Position numbers and translations under genes: made by a program | Notes under the pieces: model-generated | What the model was told of the DNA's origin: nothing | Seen by the model: the letters and a program-made list of their open reading frames with translations, nothing else | The model's database searches: none | Shown: positions 35,858 through 48,072 of the stretch, piece after piece | Position numbering within the stretch: the first letter of the stretch is position 1 | Layout of the letters: the number at the start of each line of letters is the position of its first letter | DNA from: Macrolepiota albuminosa | Taxonomy: Eukaryota; Basidiomycota; Agaricomycetes; Agaricales; Agaricaceae | Assembly: GCA_027475525.1 (NCBI GenBank) | Contig: JAMWFC010000044.1 | Coordinates: forward strand, 248,001-312,000 | Length of the DNA: 64,000 nucleotides | Direction of reading: 5' to 3'

Positions 35858-37000
35858 TCAAGTCCCAAAAATGTCCCCAATATAATTCGTAGGAGGTACA
35901 CCTTCTGCAAATGTCTCGTTCCATTCATCAAGGATACCCTGAATTACTTTGACGCCAGCAATGTAGATGTTGGCTACTGCGGGCGCAAATCCCCCTGAGT
36001 CGCCAAATCTATTTTCTGCCGCTGTCTGCCCAGGATATTGCCGATCGAAGTTGGAGCCTGTGCGCATGATGATGATGCGCGAAAAGTCAACGAGCTCGTC
36101 TTTGGCACCGCGAAGCAGTGCCTCTAGAAGGGCATTGTCCTCTTGTTGCGTAGAACAGTACACGCCTGTACCGTTGGTAAACAGGCTGGTTGTGTTTTCG
36201 AACGTCTCACCAAGCAGCCTACCAGCCCAGAAGGTATCAGACGCTGTGGTGTCACACTCTACCACGGATGGCGCAGAGGCACCAGCTGCGTAAGCCTCAA
36301 AGGCAGAATAATGTGCTCGGTAAGCTTGTGCTTCTGCGGTGTCGTTCAAATTTGCAGTCTTCGCAAAGCCCACTGCGAGCTTGCGAAGCGCGTCATTGAC
36401 CTCAAAGACCTCTGTACCATAGATATCAGTCGGGTACTGATCCGGTTGTTTTGCTCCCAGTGGAACATAGCCCGTAGGGAAGTTATCTGGAATCTCGCGG
36501 GCGTCAAATTCGTATTGAAGGCAAACTTGGACTGTATAACGAGCAAAGGTGACGGAGGCAAGAGTCGCGACTTTAGGATTGATGCCTGCTATACCGGCGA
36601 TGATGAAATAGGTGGTACGAAGGTCAAAAGATGGTGAGCGGATGAGGGCCGAGAGTGATAACGCAGCATTTATCTCTGCTTCGCCTGTAGTTAGTTGGCA
36701 AATGACACCGTCCTCTGTGCAATGTGCATCTGGGAATAGAGGGGAAAACCCAGGAACTGTGATATTTTGAGCCAAAACATTGAATTCAGGGATGTTGTAC
36801 CAGACATTGGCCTCAGGAGTGAACTGCTTATAGATCAATAGTCGTGCTAGGCAATTGAACGGATAAACACTTACGAGTGATATGATAAAAATTTTTGGTG
36901 CTATTTTTAAGGTGTCTCGAGCTTCCAATGAATTTGTCAAGGCCATAGAGCGTGCAACGATAGGCATAGAGGCCAAAGCCGCCAGAAGTGTGGTCCACAT
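35858..37000 (-). CDS. Purine nucleoside permease (NUP family)
   Basis: Exons 36875-37000 and 35858-36826, 364 aa. The frame stays open across a 48-nt intron (36827-36874, GTAAGT...TAAG), but removing it gives the family text IISL-QFTPEANVWY. The N terminus is a signal or membrane segment (MWTTLLAALASMPIVARSMA). The body contains PEFNVLAQNITVPGFSPLFP, HCTEDGVICQLTTGEAEINA, TYFIIAGIAGINPK and GDSGGF near the C terminus, all typical of the fungal NUP family related to the Candida purine nucleoside permease; homologues also resemble secreted nucleoside phosphorylases. Probably takes up or processes extracellular purine nucleosides. Length is normal for the family. Confidence 0.88.
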   Translation of the reverse strand: MWTTLLAALASMPIVARSMALTNSLEARDTLKIAPKIFIISLVSVYPFNCLARLLIYKQFTPEANVWYNIPEFNVLAQNITVPGFSPLFPDAHCTEDGVICQLTTGEAEINAALSLSALIRSPSFDLRTTYFIIAGIAGINPKVATLASVTFARYTVQVCLQYEFDAREIPDNFPTGYVPLGAKQPDQYPTDIYGTEVFEVNDALRKLAVGFAKTANLNDTAEAQAYRAHYSAFEAYAAGASAPSVVECDTTASDTFWAGRLLGETFENTTSLFTNGTGVYCSTQQEDNALLEALLRGAKDELVDFSRIIIMRTGSNFDRQYPGQTAAENRFGDSGGFAPAVANIYIAGVKVIQGILDEWNETFAEGVPPTNYIGDIFGT

Positions 37001-39222
37001 CCCGTGTTGTCTAGCTATGCGTACATGGGATCAACTCTTGAACACAGTTATTGAGATGGCTAGGTCGCACCTGCTAGACAAGATGGGTAAAGCGTAAGGT
37101 CTCAAGAGAATTGCGCTAGAAATGAAGCTGCAGTCGTCAGCTACTTATAGGAACTCGCAAGCAATTTTAACATCCCACGTGAACAATTCTATCTTGTTTC
37201 CACGACTAGCTTATACCAACCGGGGACCCCATCAGTATAATATTCTTGACAGCTTCTCATCGTTCATTCATATGGTTGACTTGGTGTACGGCGTCTGCAT
37301 CGTGACCCACAAGGAATTTAGTAAGGACTCTGGATGCATGTAGTGAGATATTATCCTGTTGCGAACATACCTATTAGACATATTCAAGGTCAAGTGTTTC
37401 GGAATGCCAAAAATCCGTCAAGGTTGGGTTTATGCAATAAAATATGAGTTTCTATTAGCGAACAAGGTAGTGAGGTTCAAGATAAAACGACTTCAAACGT
37501 ACAAGACTCAAGTCATAATCCGAAAGGATGTCGAGGTCGAGATTGTACAGCACGTTTCATAGCGTTAGACCTCTTTGACTTTGTCTTGTCTAGTTGGTTG
37601 CAGCTACTAGAATGGTTCGGGTTCTATAATTGTCGCAAGTATAAATTGAACATGTCATCACTATCTTCCTCATGATTGTCGGTAGGGCTGAAATGACTGA
37701 TCTTGCGCCTTGCGATTGTCAAGAAGTGTCCGTATAAGAAGATCACGAGGCTTAGCGGGCATGAGAACGAAGCAACTGGAGAAAGTAAGTCCCATAAAAT
37801 ACGGTATATCCCAGTGTCCGATAATAACGATTATATACAGTTGGGTCACGTATCCTAGGGCTTGACCAACCTTCCTAAACCATTCTTTGACGGATCGGGC
37901 AGGTAAGAGGGTAAGGAGTGTTGTTGTTGCCACAAGTTACGCAGTTAGTACATGCAGACTTGAACCGGGAGAACTGATGAAAGCTAATAAAGGAGTGTTG
38001 TTGTTGCCACAAGTTACGCAGTTAGTACATGCAGACTTGAACCGGGAGAACTGATGAAAGCTAATAGTGGCACACGGACTGGTCCCGAAGGCGTAAACGT
38101 AGTAATTAGACTCGGGAAACTTAATATACAAACCTGGGGTCCGAAGGCGTGAACGTAGTGATTAAACTAGTGAAACGAGGGAGAGGAAAACAGGAGTCAA
38201 TCATACAAGAATCCAAGCCGAGCTGGAGAAAGAATGTCTCGCACGGCATGTGGGAGTCCAGTGCGCTTCCCGCACAGGTCGAGACGGAGGAAGCTATGAG
38301 ATCACGGCTTTCCACAAGCATTCTTTGTGTGGCTGAAACCCCTGATGCGGACGTGCTTTTGTCATTTCTCTTCAAACAATTCTGGGGTGTGGAAACGATA
38401 ACTGAATAGATTAGAACCGCTGATACTCGTGGTCGAATCCGCTCACTTCATTTGAAACAAATCAGGTTGGCCGATAACAGTTTGGAACGTGGCAGTGCTC
38501 GCCATTTGTGCATGCAACAATTTGAGGTCACGTGAAATTTCTGTGGATTGTGAGGCCCTTCATAGAGCTTCCCCTCGATCCATTTCTCCGCCACTGACCT
38601 GGTCATTGAGCAGGGTAGTATCTCGAACTCCTACCTGGTTATTGTCCCAGCAGCATATATGTGTGTCCGTCTACCTCCTAACGACTTAATTGTCTGCAGA
38701 CGGAGAAAAATAGGATACATCACGGTAATATACATTTGTACCATATACTGGTTCAATTCAAGCTAGTATTATTATTGCAGTATTGACGACACGACAAGGA
38801 CAGGCGAGGTGCTGCAAACAAGGACATAGAGCCATTCCAATCTAGTTGTGGCGATTATCTCAGGTTCTGACGGCATCCATCGATAAACAGATAATCAAAC
38901 GTTTTGCCTAAAATGGAACACAACACACCTGTCCCATTCGAACAAAAGACGTTACTACTCTGTGACCCACTCGTAACTGCCAGTCATTCCATAGCGGGAA
39001 CCGCTACAGTCATCATCAACCACGTTTTCTTCCGGTCTTTTTCCTTCTGACTCGAAACTAGCCACTTGAACTGTTGTCTGTTCGCCCTTATAGCTTAAGG
39101 TCCAACAGGGTTAGTGCGAAGGTCACAACACTCCGTAACAACACTCCGTAACAACACTGCCATGGACAGGTGGACACGAGGCACGACAGTTACGCGCTTC
39201 GACCACAGCTATGTCAGATATG
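37001..39222. other. Intergenic region with tandem repeats
   Basis: No gene recognised. Contains the 77-bp duplication at 37913-38066, a degenerate direct repeat (GGTCC-GAAGGCGT-AACGTAGT at about 38082 and 38138) and a 14-bp repeat AACACTCCGTAACA near 39126-39156. Confidence 0.55.
37913..38066. repeat. 77-bp-period tandem duplication E
   Basis: Two exact 77-bp units (span 154) in intergenic DNA. Confidence 0.95.
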
Positions 39223-39230
39223 TATATAAG
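39223..39230 (+). promoter_or_regulatory. TATA box of the DUF6593 gene
   Basis: TATATAAG, 100 bp upstream of the ATG at 39330. Confidence 0.5.
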
Positions 39231-39329
39231 ACGGCTTGAGGGACCATCTTGACGGAACTACATTCTGTCAAGACCATCGCCTGACAAATCTCCACGAACT
39301 CTCTTTGTGTCATCTCGTCTTTTCCAACT

Positions 39330-39964
39330 ATGAGACTCTACATGTCCGGCAAGAAAGCCTGGAACTCTACCTTCAGCACTGAAAATGGTGATATCATATA
39401 CGAAACATGGTCACCAAAGAGGATATTTGGACGTACTACGACTATTAATCGTGTTGAGGATTGGAATGGACATGTGTCGTCTTCACATCTTGCGCAGTTT
39501 GCGTGGAAGACGTTCTGCTCTGCGCGTTTGCATTTTCGCAATCAGGAAGTGCAGACAAGGTCGTTCTTCAGGAAGAAGGGTTGGGGAATACACGGTTGGT
39601 ACGTACTCCTTTTCGTCCTCGTCTCCATCCATACAAACGACTTACTTCTTCGGCAAATCCTAGCGACCGTGTCTTTGAAATTGACGGATATCAATTCAGA
39701 TGGAAGCTTGGCTCGGGAGAGGTATGTGAACACTCTTCAAGGAGGACAATAGTGTCTCACTGACCTTGGATGCCATTTCGTTAGCTACGGCTGAACAACC
39801 ATCCACACATGCTTGTCGCTCGTTATTACCCCAAAGGACAACAAGTATCCTTCACAAGTAAAGCGAGCAAACCATTCCTAGAGATTATGTCTGAATGGAA
39901 GAGTTTTGCGGACGACATTTTTGTGTCTTTTGTATATATCGAGAAGCTCACTGAAGACGAATGA
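39330..39964 (+). CDS. DUF6593 protein
   Basis: Exons 39330-39598, 39664-39721 and 39785-39964, 168 aa. The chain shows the layout of the basidiomycete DUF6593 family: an N-terminal beta-rich part ending IYETWSPKRIFGRTTTINRV, a central SSSHLAQFAWKTFCSARLHF segment, FEIDGYQFRWKLGSGE, RYYPKGQQVSFTSKASKPFL and a C-terminal helix ending FVSFVYIEKLTEDE. These proteins occur in many copies in Agaricomycetes and have no known function; the fold resembles a small lipid- or membrane-binding domain only by inference. It is convergent with the ubiquitin ligase gene, with 335 bp between the two stop codons. Confidence 0.82.
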
Positions 39965-40299
39965 GCTGTACCCTCGAGATCGCTTCTGTAGGTTCTTGTC
40001 TCATCGTTGATGATGACTTGTTCTGCTCTTTTTTTTGCGTTCTGGTGGAACTAGGAAGATTATATCCTACTAGTGCCTGTTGACATGTTTTTTCAGACCT
40101 ACACATCATGCTTACTTATCTTACCAGCCCCTTATTATAATATTGTTAGTTCGGTATATTGTAATTCCTAATTCGACCATAGTGTCAAGAGAGTAACAAT
40201 CAGAAGGAACAAAGTTTCAGCTTGAATAGCATGTAAAACACGGTGGGCGAATGTAAAGGTGAAGAAATGCAATGAGGTACAACAAGGGGGCGACAATGT

Positions 40300-42121
40300 C
40301 TATGTCTTGAAGATGCGAAGCAATCGAGACTCTGTAACGATCCTCGTTCGACAAAGTGGACATTCTTTTGAGCTTGCCATAATCAGATCAGAGCATCCTC
40401 TACACAACGCAAGATGACTGGAAAAATGGTAAGAAAACGTCCTAGGACTCAGTCGCAAAGACATACCCGCAGTCCACAATAGCAATATTGGCCTCTTCGT
40501 CCTGACAAATAACACAGAGACCAGTACGCTCCAAGTCCGCTGCATTACCACGAGCTTTTGGAGGCGACTTGGGTGGCGGCGCGGGGGCAAACGAAGGCTC
40601 AGAGGAGCTCTCCGTCCCTGCACCTTGCACTTCACCAGGAACGGACCCTTCTTGTCTCTGTGCCTGCTGTTCCGCCCTCGCCATCTTCTCCCTCTCCGCC
40701 TGCACTCTCGCATGCTCCTCCAACATAGCCCTTTGTCTCTCAATGGCTTCCTGCTCCTCTGCCTCATGCAACGCACGTTGCCTCTCTCGGTCCCGCCGTT
40801 CGTCCTCAATCAGTGCCAGCACTTTCGCAACCAGATCTTCCTTCTCCAATATCTGACGTACGTTGACGTGGTTTGTGAAAAGGATGGATTTGAGCACGCC
40901 GATGGAGAGTGTTTTAATGGAGTCATCGGGCATGTCTAGGAGCTGGTCGAGTGTAGGTGGAGGCGAAGCCGTGGGAGGAGCGGCGGATGCTGCGCGTTGG
41001 CGAGGTTCTTGCGAGCCAGGGCGGTGAAAATTCTCAGTCGACCGAGCGGCAGGGGGACGCTGGTTTTGTGGGTGTCCGGTGGGACGGGATGCTTGTGGCG
41101 GCGTCGGACGGGGCGGTTGGTGTTGAGAATATTGATGATACTGGTTATGCTGCTGCTGATGATGTCGCTGTTGGTCATCGTATGGTGGTGGAGGTGACTG
41201 ATATTGCGGTCGCGGAGGTATGGATGATGGCGGTCGCGGAGGTATGGATGGGGGAGATTGGTACGATGGATGCGTTTGCCGTGGTGGCGAGGGCGGTCCT
41301 GGACGGGGAGTGCGTGGTTGCTGTGGCGGTTGATTGGGTTCAAGATCGGGGCGAGGAAAATTGTAGGGACGTGTATTTCTTGGCGGGATTGATGGTGCAG
41401 GGTTTACGGGACGATTTGAGCTCTGTCCAGTGGAGCGACCAAAGAAACGGGAACGTGTATGCGATGTCGACTTGTCTGGAACGGAGTAATTTCTGTAATA
41501 ATCCTATAAACAGTTGTCAAATACATGTAGGATCGAACCAGAACGAACATACTTCGTTTTCTGGTGAAAGGCAGCCGTTGGGGCTCTACAGCATGGACAG
41601 TAAGACAGGTGGCAAACTAGACCGGAGAAGAGAGAACGCACCCTCGCCTTCAAAATTGCGTCGATTAAATCATCTTTCTCAAAGACACGACCAATATCGA
41701 TATTGTATGCTTCCAGATATCTCTTAAGTCTAGATAATTGCAAGGTCCTCAACGTGCCCTTTCCAGCAGCAGTAACTGTGATTCACTCAACACAAGGCAC
41801 TTACAGACCCTCATTACTCACTGTTTAGGAAATCGATGCAATACGCGCAGACTGGCATGGGATCATATCCTGCCTCCTGTCCGCTACGCGGCATCATTGC
41901 CCGGTAGTCAGAACAACTACTACAATACAAGTAACCTAGAAAACTCAGAGAGATAGGCGTGGAGTCGGATGACCGGTTCAGAACTTACCACAGTGGTTAC
42001 ACTTGTGCGATCTATTAAGAAACATGTTGAACTCCTTGTTACATTTCCTGCATGCATCACCTGCCGACTCCATGTGTGGCGGCGGCCCACTCAGCAGGGG
42101 TAAACCGCGTACTTGAGACAT
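40300..42121 (-). CDS. FYVE / two SAP-like / RING-finger E3 ubiquitin ligase
   Basis: Six exons: 41989-42121, 41822-41935, 41642-41775, 41553-41585, 40467-41503, 40300-40417; 522 aa. N-terminal FYVE-type zinc finger with four Cys pairs (CRKC, CNHC, CSSC, CAYC). Two SAP-like helical motifs follow: LKRYLEAYNIDIGRVFEKDD and LKSILFTNHVNVRQILEKED. Between them is a Pro/Gln-rich disordered stretch, and after the second a charged coiled coil (about residues 340-400). The C terminus is a C3HC4 RING (CVIC...CGH...CRGC...CPLC). This order is that of animal RFFL/RNF34 (CARP) ligases and recalls yeast Pib1 (FYVE + RING). Expected to ubiquitinate cargo at endosomal or vacuolar membranes; targets unknown. 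Confidence 0.9.
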
Positions 42122-43017
42122 GATTGGTAACCTGAAGGCAGAACAGGAGGCGGGAGAGTGACGAGGTCGTTATTGTATCAGGTCTTCTGTGAATGGTGAT
42201 CGATAGAATACAAAAGAAAGTCCCAGAATGTTGGTCTCTGTCAGCAACACCCGCTGATCCACTAAAGATCTACTCCAGGTGCCTGCGTTGGGCACGAGGT
42301 AGCTTTCGCCAAATGTGGCTGGCATTCGTCGACTCTCTCTCATGGGGCCTAATTTCAAGAGTTTCTCTTCACAAGATTTACACATGTAAACACGTCCGAT
42401 TGGCGGAAACTAGTCTTTTACACGGTCCTTATTAATTACTTCCGAGTCCCGGCCGAAGCTACAATTTCTTATTCGCGTACCACCTGGCCCTAGCACAAAG
42501 GAATGGTCAATTAGACTCCATTTTTCCTTTTTTTAAAAACCAAGCATTCCCAGTTTCCTTCTCACGATCAATAGATATGTAATATATCGCACCTCGACCG
42601 GTTTTTTCACGCGTGGGTAATAAACAAATGTGCGTATCCTTATATCCGTCCGGGTCAACATTATACCCAAATTCTTGCAGTCGAAGTGAGGAAACTACTA
42701 CGCCTCGTCGCTGAAATGACATTGCACAGTCAGTGCAGCTGGAGACAAGTTCGAAGTCCTGGACATTGATAAGGTTGAAATCATATCAGAAAACAAAAAG
42801 CATAAAGATTGACTTATCCAGATGGTTGTTCAATTTATTCCGCGTTTTCACCTCATTTGTTCTACGCGAACTGTAAAGATCAAAATTGCATCAATGTCGG
42901 GATGTTACGCCTTAGAAGCGCATTGGAAGACGAAGAAACACCTTAAAGCAGATATATTGCAAATGATATTTTCCCTATATATGAGATAATATGTTATAAG
43001 CAAAAGTGAGAATGCAT

Positions 43018-45473
43018 TTACAACCGCCTGAGTATAACACGAAGTTCGTCATGAACCCACAAATTATGCTCCTAAAGATAACCGTCAGAGAAAAAAGCCA
43101 AGCCTCACAACCCAACCCAACAGACCCACCTTATAAGATTTATCAAACCTCCCGACATCAAAACCTTCCGCAAAAGAGACCTCAAAATTCTTCAATAAAC
43201 ATGTAGTCAACAACCTATAGCCATATGCGGTTAACTTGTCGTCTGAACAATAAACTCGCACTTACTTCATATTATACAGCGACACGGGCTTCCCAATGCA
43301 GACCCCGGGACCGTAGCACCACGGTACAAAGGCTTCCTTTTTATGCGGCCCTATGATACCATGTAGGATCCAACGTTCCGGACGGAAGGAGTCTGGGTCG
43401 ACGAAGTTGTGAGCTAGAACCACGGACCATCAACGAATTGTGCCCATAGTCACAAAAAAACAAAACATACGGTCATGAAACATAGTATAGTTAGGGCATG
43501 CGACGGTCGTGCCGGCAGGGATGACATGATCAAGAATTTGGGTGTCAGCATCTTTTTTCCACCTTGGAGGGCCTACACCCTCTCGGTTTAAGATGCCCAA
43601 ACTAAGTCTCACAAGCAGAAAGGGACACACCAGCAGCAATGGGCGGGACCAATCTCAGCGCTTCCTGTATACACGCGTCGAGGTATGGTAGCCGGTCTTT
43701 GGAGAATTCAAATGCATCTTCACTGGCAGTACCCTCGGCTCCTTCATAAAACGCTAGAATTTCCTGCCGAAGCTGGCGCTGTACATCGGGATCGGCACAG
43801 ATGTACCTGATGAGCGCCGTCATCGCTTCGCTGACTGTGTCTGAGCCTGCAAGGATGATGAAAGACGCGTCGGCGTGGGCTTCGAGTTGAGTGAGCTCAA
43901 TACCACCTTCAGTGTCCTTTTGCTGTAGAGACAAAGGGTTAGATATGCACTTGAGAGAAAGATTGAGAGGGGACTGACGATTATGCTAAGTATGTCGTTG
44001 CATAGCTCACCGGATTTGTGCCGGGTTTCCTCCACTTTCTTTCCTGCAAACTACAACGGTAGAAGTGGCATATTAGCTTCCGGTAGTCATGTAACAGAGG
44101 CGATAGGTCACGGACTTTTTGAAGAGATAATATTACTCCAGGGACGGGAGCGAGAGCCAAAATGTCTCTCATCCACGGAACTTGCCCGAGTACTAATGAT
44201 CATAAAATGCTAGAGTCATAAATGACCACTAATACGAGGACTTGGCGTACCGCCTACGAAACGGGCACCCATGTGCAGCTACAAACCAGGACAATGAGAT
44301 TACAATCCCCAGTGATGAAAGCACTTACAACATCCATCCAGCCTTCCGGATCTTTCCCAGCTGCGAGCGTTTCAAATCCCCCGGAGAACGCCATATCGCC
44401 CATCACGTCGCTACATTGACACTTATCAACGAAAGAATAGGAGAAAGGGGTCATTCGTACATGGACCACATGGAAATCCAGTGCGAGAGAGGCACAGCTC
44501 CTTCCTTCTGAACAAGTATATCCATTAACTGTTCTGTTCGAGCCTAAATTGGAGCTGTCATCAGGTATGCACCCACTAATGATTAATACAGTGGAACTCG
44601 TACTAGAGCAAGGGTTCGGAAGCGTTTGATGTTCTGTGTGGAAAAGGCTCTTGTCCATGCCTAGAACAATTAGCTAGAACTCAAGACAGCAGAAGCAAAA
44701 ATAATTGACCACCAGCCGAAGTGCATGCTCATTTTTGTCGACGGTTGTGATGAGGGCATCTGCGCCCTGAGGCGCACCTACACGGATGTTATCTACCCTG
44801 TCGAAGCCATCTGACTGACGTACGTGCCTTGATAGGAGAGAGACCTGAACATATGACTGTATATCGGACGTATCGCGGCGGGGTCTGCGACAGACAGCTC
44901 GTTTGGCCCTGCCCCACCTTTGGCATTAACTCCTACAATGTTTGGAAAAGGTAGCCCTCATACCGATTCGGACCCAAGCGCCATATGTACGATGAAGTCT
45001 ATCCATGTTCAGTCAACTCCCGGTTAAAACCGACTCACTGAAACTAAAAACTCACTCCTGTAACTTTAGATGCCTGTTACCTTTCGCAAACCACCATGCC
45101 ATATACCACTTCGTCAGTTTCCCGACTATAGGTCCTGGATGCCTTGCAAGTGGGTGCCACAGTGACAGCCTATACACCACTATAGATGCCCAGAGCGCCG
45201 AGACATAGGCAAATAACACCGAACACGAGAGTGCCCATGTGTAAAAGAGTTCTTGGTGAGTATTGCTGTGGACGTAGAGGTAACCAAAGAAAGAAACCCA
45301 GATGAAGAAGAGGAAGCCCAGAAAATGGAGTGCGCGTGGTTCCACGCGTCTGAATGCAATGTGAGAGGACTATCACCGTGTTTAACGGATTAAGATTAAA
45401 GCGAAGAAGCTGGGCAAAACCTTACCACGCCAGCGACTGAAGCAATTTTGAGAAGAAAAAGCAGTTCAGCCAT
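43018..45473 (-). CDS. Cytochrome P450 monooxygenase
   Basis: Intron-rich gene from an ATG at 45473 to TAA at 43018-43020. The N terminus has membrane segments (FLFFIWVSFFGYLYVHSN) and the proline-rich hinge HPLARHPGP. Later exons give ELSVADPAAIRPIY, AWTRAFSTQNIKRF (C-helix region), EQLMDILVQKEGAVPLSHW, the I-helix SFIILAGSDTVSEAM, the K-helix EALR, FRPERW and the heme loop FVPWCYGPGVCIGK with the ligand Cys. The end reads FAEGFDVGRFDKSYK then EHNLWVHDELRVILRRL. Splice phases were followed through most exons; the exon 1-2 junction (donor GTTTTG or GTAAGG) is uncertain. All catalytic motifs are present. It sits 8 kb from the sesquiterpene synthase and could oxidise its product, but this is inference. 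Confidence 0.85.
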
Positions 45474-46944
45474 GGTCAAGGTGCAGTGGGGGACAACTAG
45501 AGGTGTTGGGGAACGTGGGCTTTTATGCATCGCTTCAACAATGGTTACTACTAGAAGCTGACCACAAGCGGCAAGTAAGGCTGAGGATTTCTCCGAACAT
45601 TAACCTTGATAGGCACCCAGTGAAAAGCCAGTGGGTATTGGCAAACCAAGGGAGGTCAAACAAGATATCAAGTGACACCTTAATTATCATCGATGCATCA
45701 CCTTGGGCTGAATGCAAAGTTTAAACGTGAACTCAATATTTGATCATCAATGCATCCTTGTGATATTCTTACTTACAGCTATTTTCATAACGATAGACCC
45801 CTTCGACTTTGGCTCCTTGTTTAGTTGTTTGGCTGCAACTGATCTAAAATCACATTACCTAATATACATGAGTACAGATGCGCTCTCATATTGGAATTTA
45901 GTACCTGAGTGAACGTTCTTCACCCCGGCACTTAGTGCGCAAACACGTGAGCTTCGGAAACCGCCGACGCCAAAGATATGAACCTGAGACGTACTTTTTT
46001 TGACGTATTTCAATTTGACTGTTTGAATTTGACAACAACGTAAAGTTCAAGGAATGTTCATGCGCTGCTTCGTTTTACATACCCATCGTATTTAATGCCC
46101 TACGTTATTGACATCCCCTGACTATCTGCCCATGTTGTATCGCGTTTTTGACCTGTTTTCTCGTGCTGTAGGATGTCATTAACAAGATCAATAACATCAT
46201 TGCCAACCCTGTGATTCTGGATATTCCTGTTCCAGATTAGGCTTTGCTGCAGCGCGGCCTGACGATTCTTGCCCCTCTGAATCAAAGACTACTTGAAAAT
46301 TCTTTGAGTCAAGTACTAAGGTCTGTCTGCATTTAGAACAGGCTTGAGTACTTTTTCGATCCGTGTAGGGATGTAAGGCAAGGCAATCGAAAAAAAAAAG
46401 CAAGTGAGCACGTCCAAAACAGCACGCGCAGATGAGTAGATGTGTAGGCACGTTATCTTGACGTCGGGCGGTCGGTGGTTTTCGAAGCTCGCGTGTTTGC
46501 GCACGAAATGCTGGGTGATTACAGCAATTTTCAACGATAGACCCCTTCGACTTTGCCTCCTTGTTTGGCTGTTTGGCTGATAATTAGCTTCTGCCAGGCT
46601 TGCCGGGATACAGCCATTCATGTATAACATTGATAAGTGCTATTTACAAGTAGAAACGTAGCTCATTTCACTGTCCTTCAGCATGGATCAGCCAAACAAC
46701 TAACAAAGGGGTCTATCCTTATGAAAATTGCTGTAACGTTCACTTGGCTTTGATGTGTAGTGACTACTACTTATGATCTCATGGAGCCCGGGCTGCGGCT
46801 TTCTCCGGACAACGGGCGCCTAACCTTGACAAGTTCGCCGATCAGAAGAGATTAGATTATCTTACGTATAATTGGCCATGGACCACGTTGAATTAAAACC
46901 TTGTTCCTCCTTTTCTGTTTCTCCTTTTACCACCCAGATCAACA
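45474..46944. other. Intergenic region with a repeated 65-bp sequence
   Basis: No gene recognised. Holds three copies of a 65-bp repeat (see 45773-46740). Confidence 0.5.
45773..46740. repeat. Three copies of a 65-bp repeat, one inverted
   Basis: Direct copies at about 45773-45837 and 46520-46582 share TTACAGC(A/T)ATTTTCA, GATAGACCCCTTCGACTTTG and CCTTGTTT(A/G)G(C/T)TGTTTGGCTG. An inverted copy at about 46686-46740 lacks the central CGACTTTGGCTCC part. The second and third copies could form a hairpin. This looks like a small foldback or MITE-like family. Confidence 0.6.
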
Positions 46945-47885
46945 ATGGCAACCGGGTTAGCGCTCTTTCAATCTGCAGAAATGCAGTACTACCAAGGCAA
47001 AACAGCGTCTGCATTCGAATACTACCAAAAATCCATTAAGAAGATCCTGAAAGACGAGAACCCGACTGCGAAGATGGTCATTCCGGCTGGGACGCCAGTT
47101 CCCGATGACATGCCCCAAGAGCTTCTGGGTATAGTGTGGAGGAACTTTGTAGGATTCTTCAGGGACCCTAAAATGGACTTTACGGAGGAGAATTCGCCTG
47201 GAGCGTACAAGCTCTTGAACTCCTTCAAGCCGAATGCGACGAGAGGACATCCGAGGTTGGAACGCACCGAGCGGGGAAAGGTACTGCTCAAGGGTATGCA
47301 AATCACCGCTGCGCTTACGTTAGGGCTTTTGGCGTGGGATAAGCGAGATCGCGCTACTGCGGCCAAGCGGTACCACGAGGGCCTTGAGGTTGCGAACACC
47401 CATCAGGCGTTTTTGAACCTGTCACCTGGAACCAAGGGGTGGGAGCTGTATGTTCATCATGATTTGCAAGAAGTGAAGGATAATTTGGGAATAATTGTTA
47501 CAAATGATGAGATTAACGCTGAGCTCGTTAAGGAGGCAAGTGGGGAGGAGCCTAGTAGGAAAGAAGTGGTGGATTTGCCATTGTCACAGATCCGGGTTGA
47601 TAAGACCGGTACTGCGACTGCGGAGGATAAAGTAAAGTTTGCGACAAACGCGTGTGCCAAATGCGGCAAACGCGACGCGAAGTTGTTGGTTTGTAGTGCG
47701 TGCAAAAAAGCACATTGTAAGTCTTTTAGTTCTTATTCATGGTCTTCTATTAACGAGCTCTGGTAGACTGCAATACCGAATGTCAGAGGGCGGATTGGAA
47801 GTACGTCAGATGTAACTATTTGTCGGCAAGACGAAACTGATTCTCATTTCTCAGAAAACACAAGACCTCCTGCACCAAATCTTGA
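46945..47885 (+). CDS. MYND zinc-finger protein
   Basis: Exons 46945-47716, 47767-47800 and 47855-47885, 278 aa. The first 200 residues are mostly helical with a TPR-like start (LALFQSAEMQYYQGKTASAF) but no clear catalytic motif. The C terminus is a complete MYND finger: CAKCGKRDAKLLVCSACKKA, then HYCNTECQRADWKKHKTSC, with all seven Cys and the His in place. The finger is assembled across two introns, including a 34-nt exon. MYND domains bind proline-rich peptides; this type of stand-alone MYND protein is common in Agaricomycetes and its partners are unknown. The ATG at 46945 follows a CAACA Kozak-like context. Confidence 0.85.
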
Positions 47886-48072
47886 CCGAGAAGTGGGAAC
47901 GATCGTTGTACTTGTGCAAATAGTATTGAAACAATTTTTTTTTGATCTCTTATTGGCATTCGTTCAAATGACACGAGTGGACGATCATGCTAAGTGCCTA
48001 CATGTGTCTAAAAACAAGACTGCGTCATGAAAGGCAAGAGCGACAACATTCCATCATACGGGATATCCATAT

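Noticed and set aside
36827..36874. Treating the permease as one exon
   Set aside because: The frame is open, but the 48 nt start GTAAGT and end TAAG, and removing them restores family sequence around IISL-QFTPEA.
37610..37632. GGTTCGGGTTC as a tRNA B box
   Set aside because: No A box and no cloverleaf could be drawn around it.
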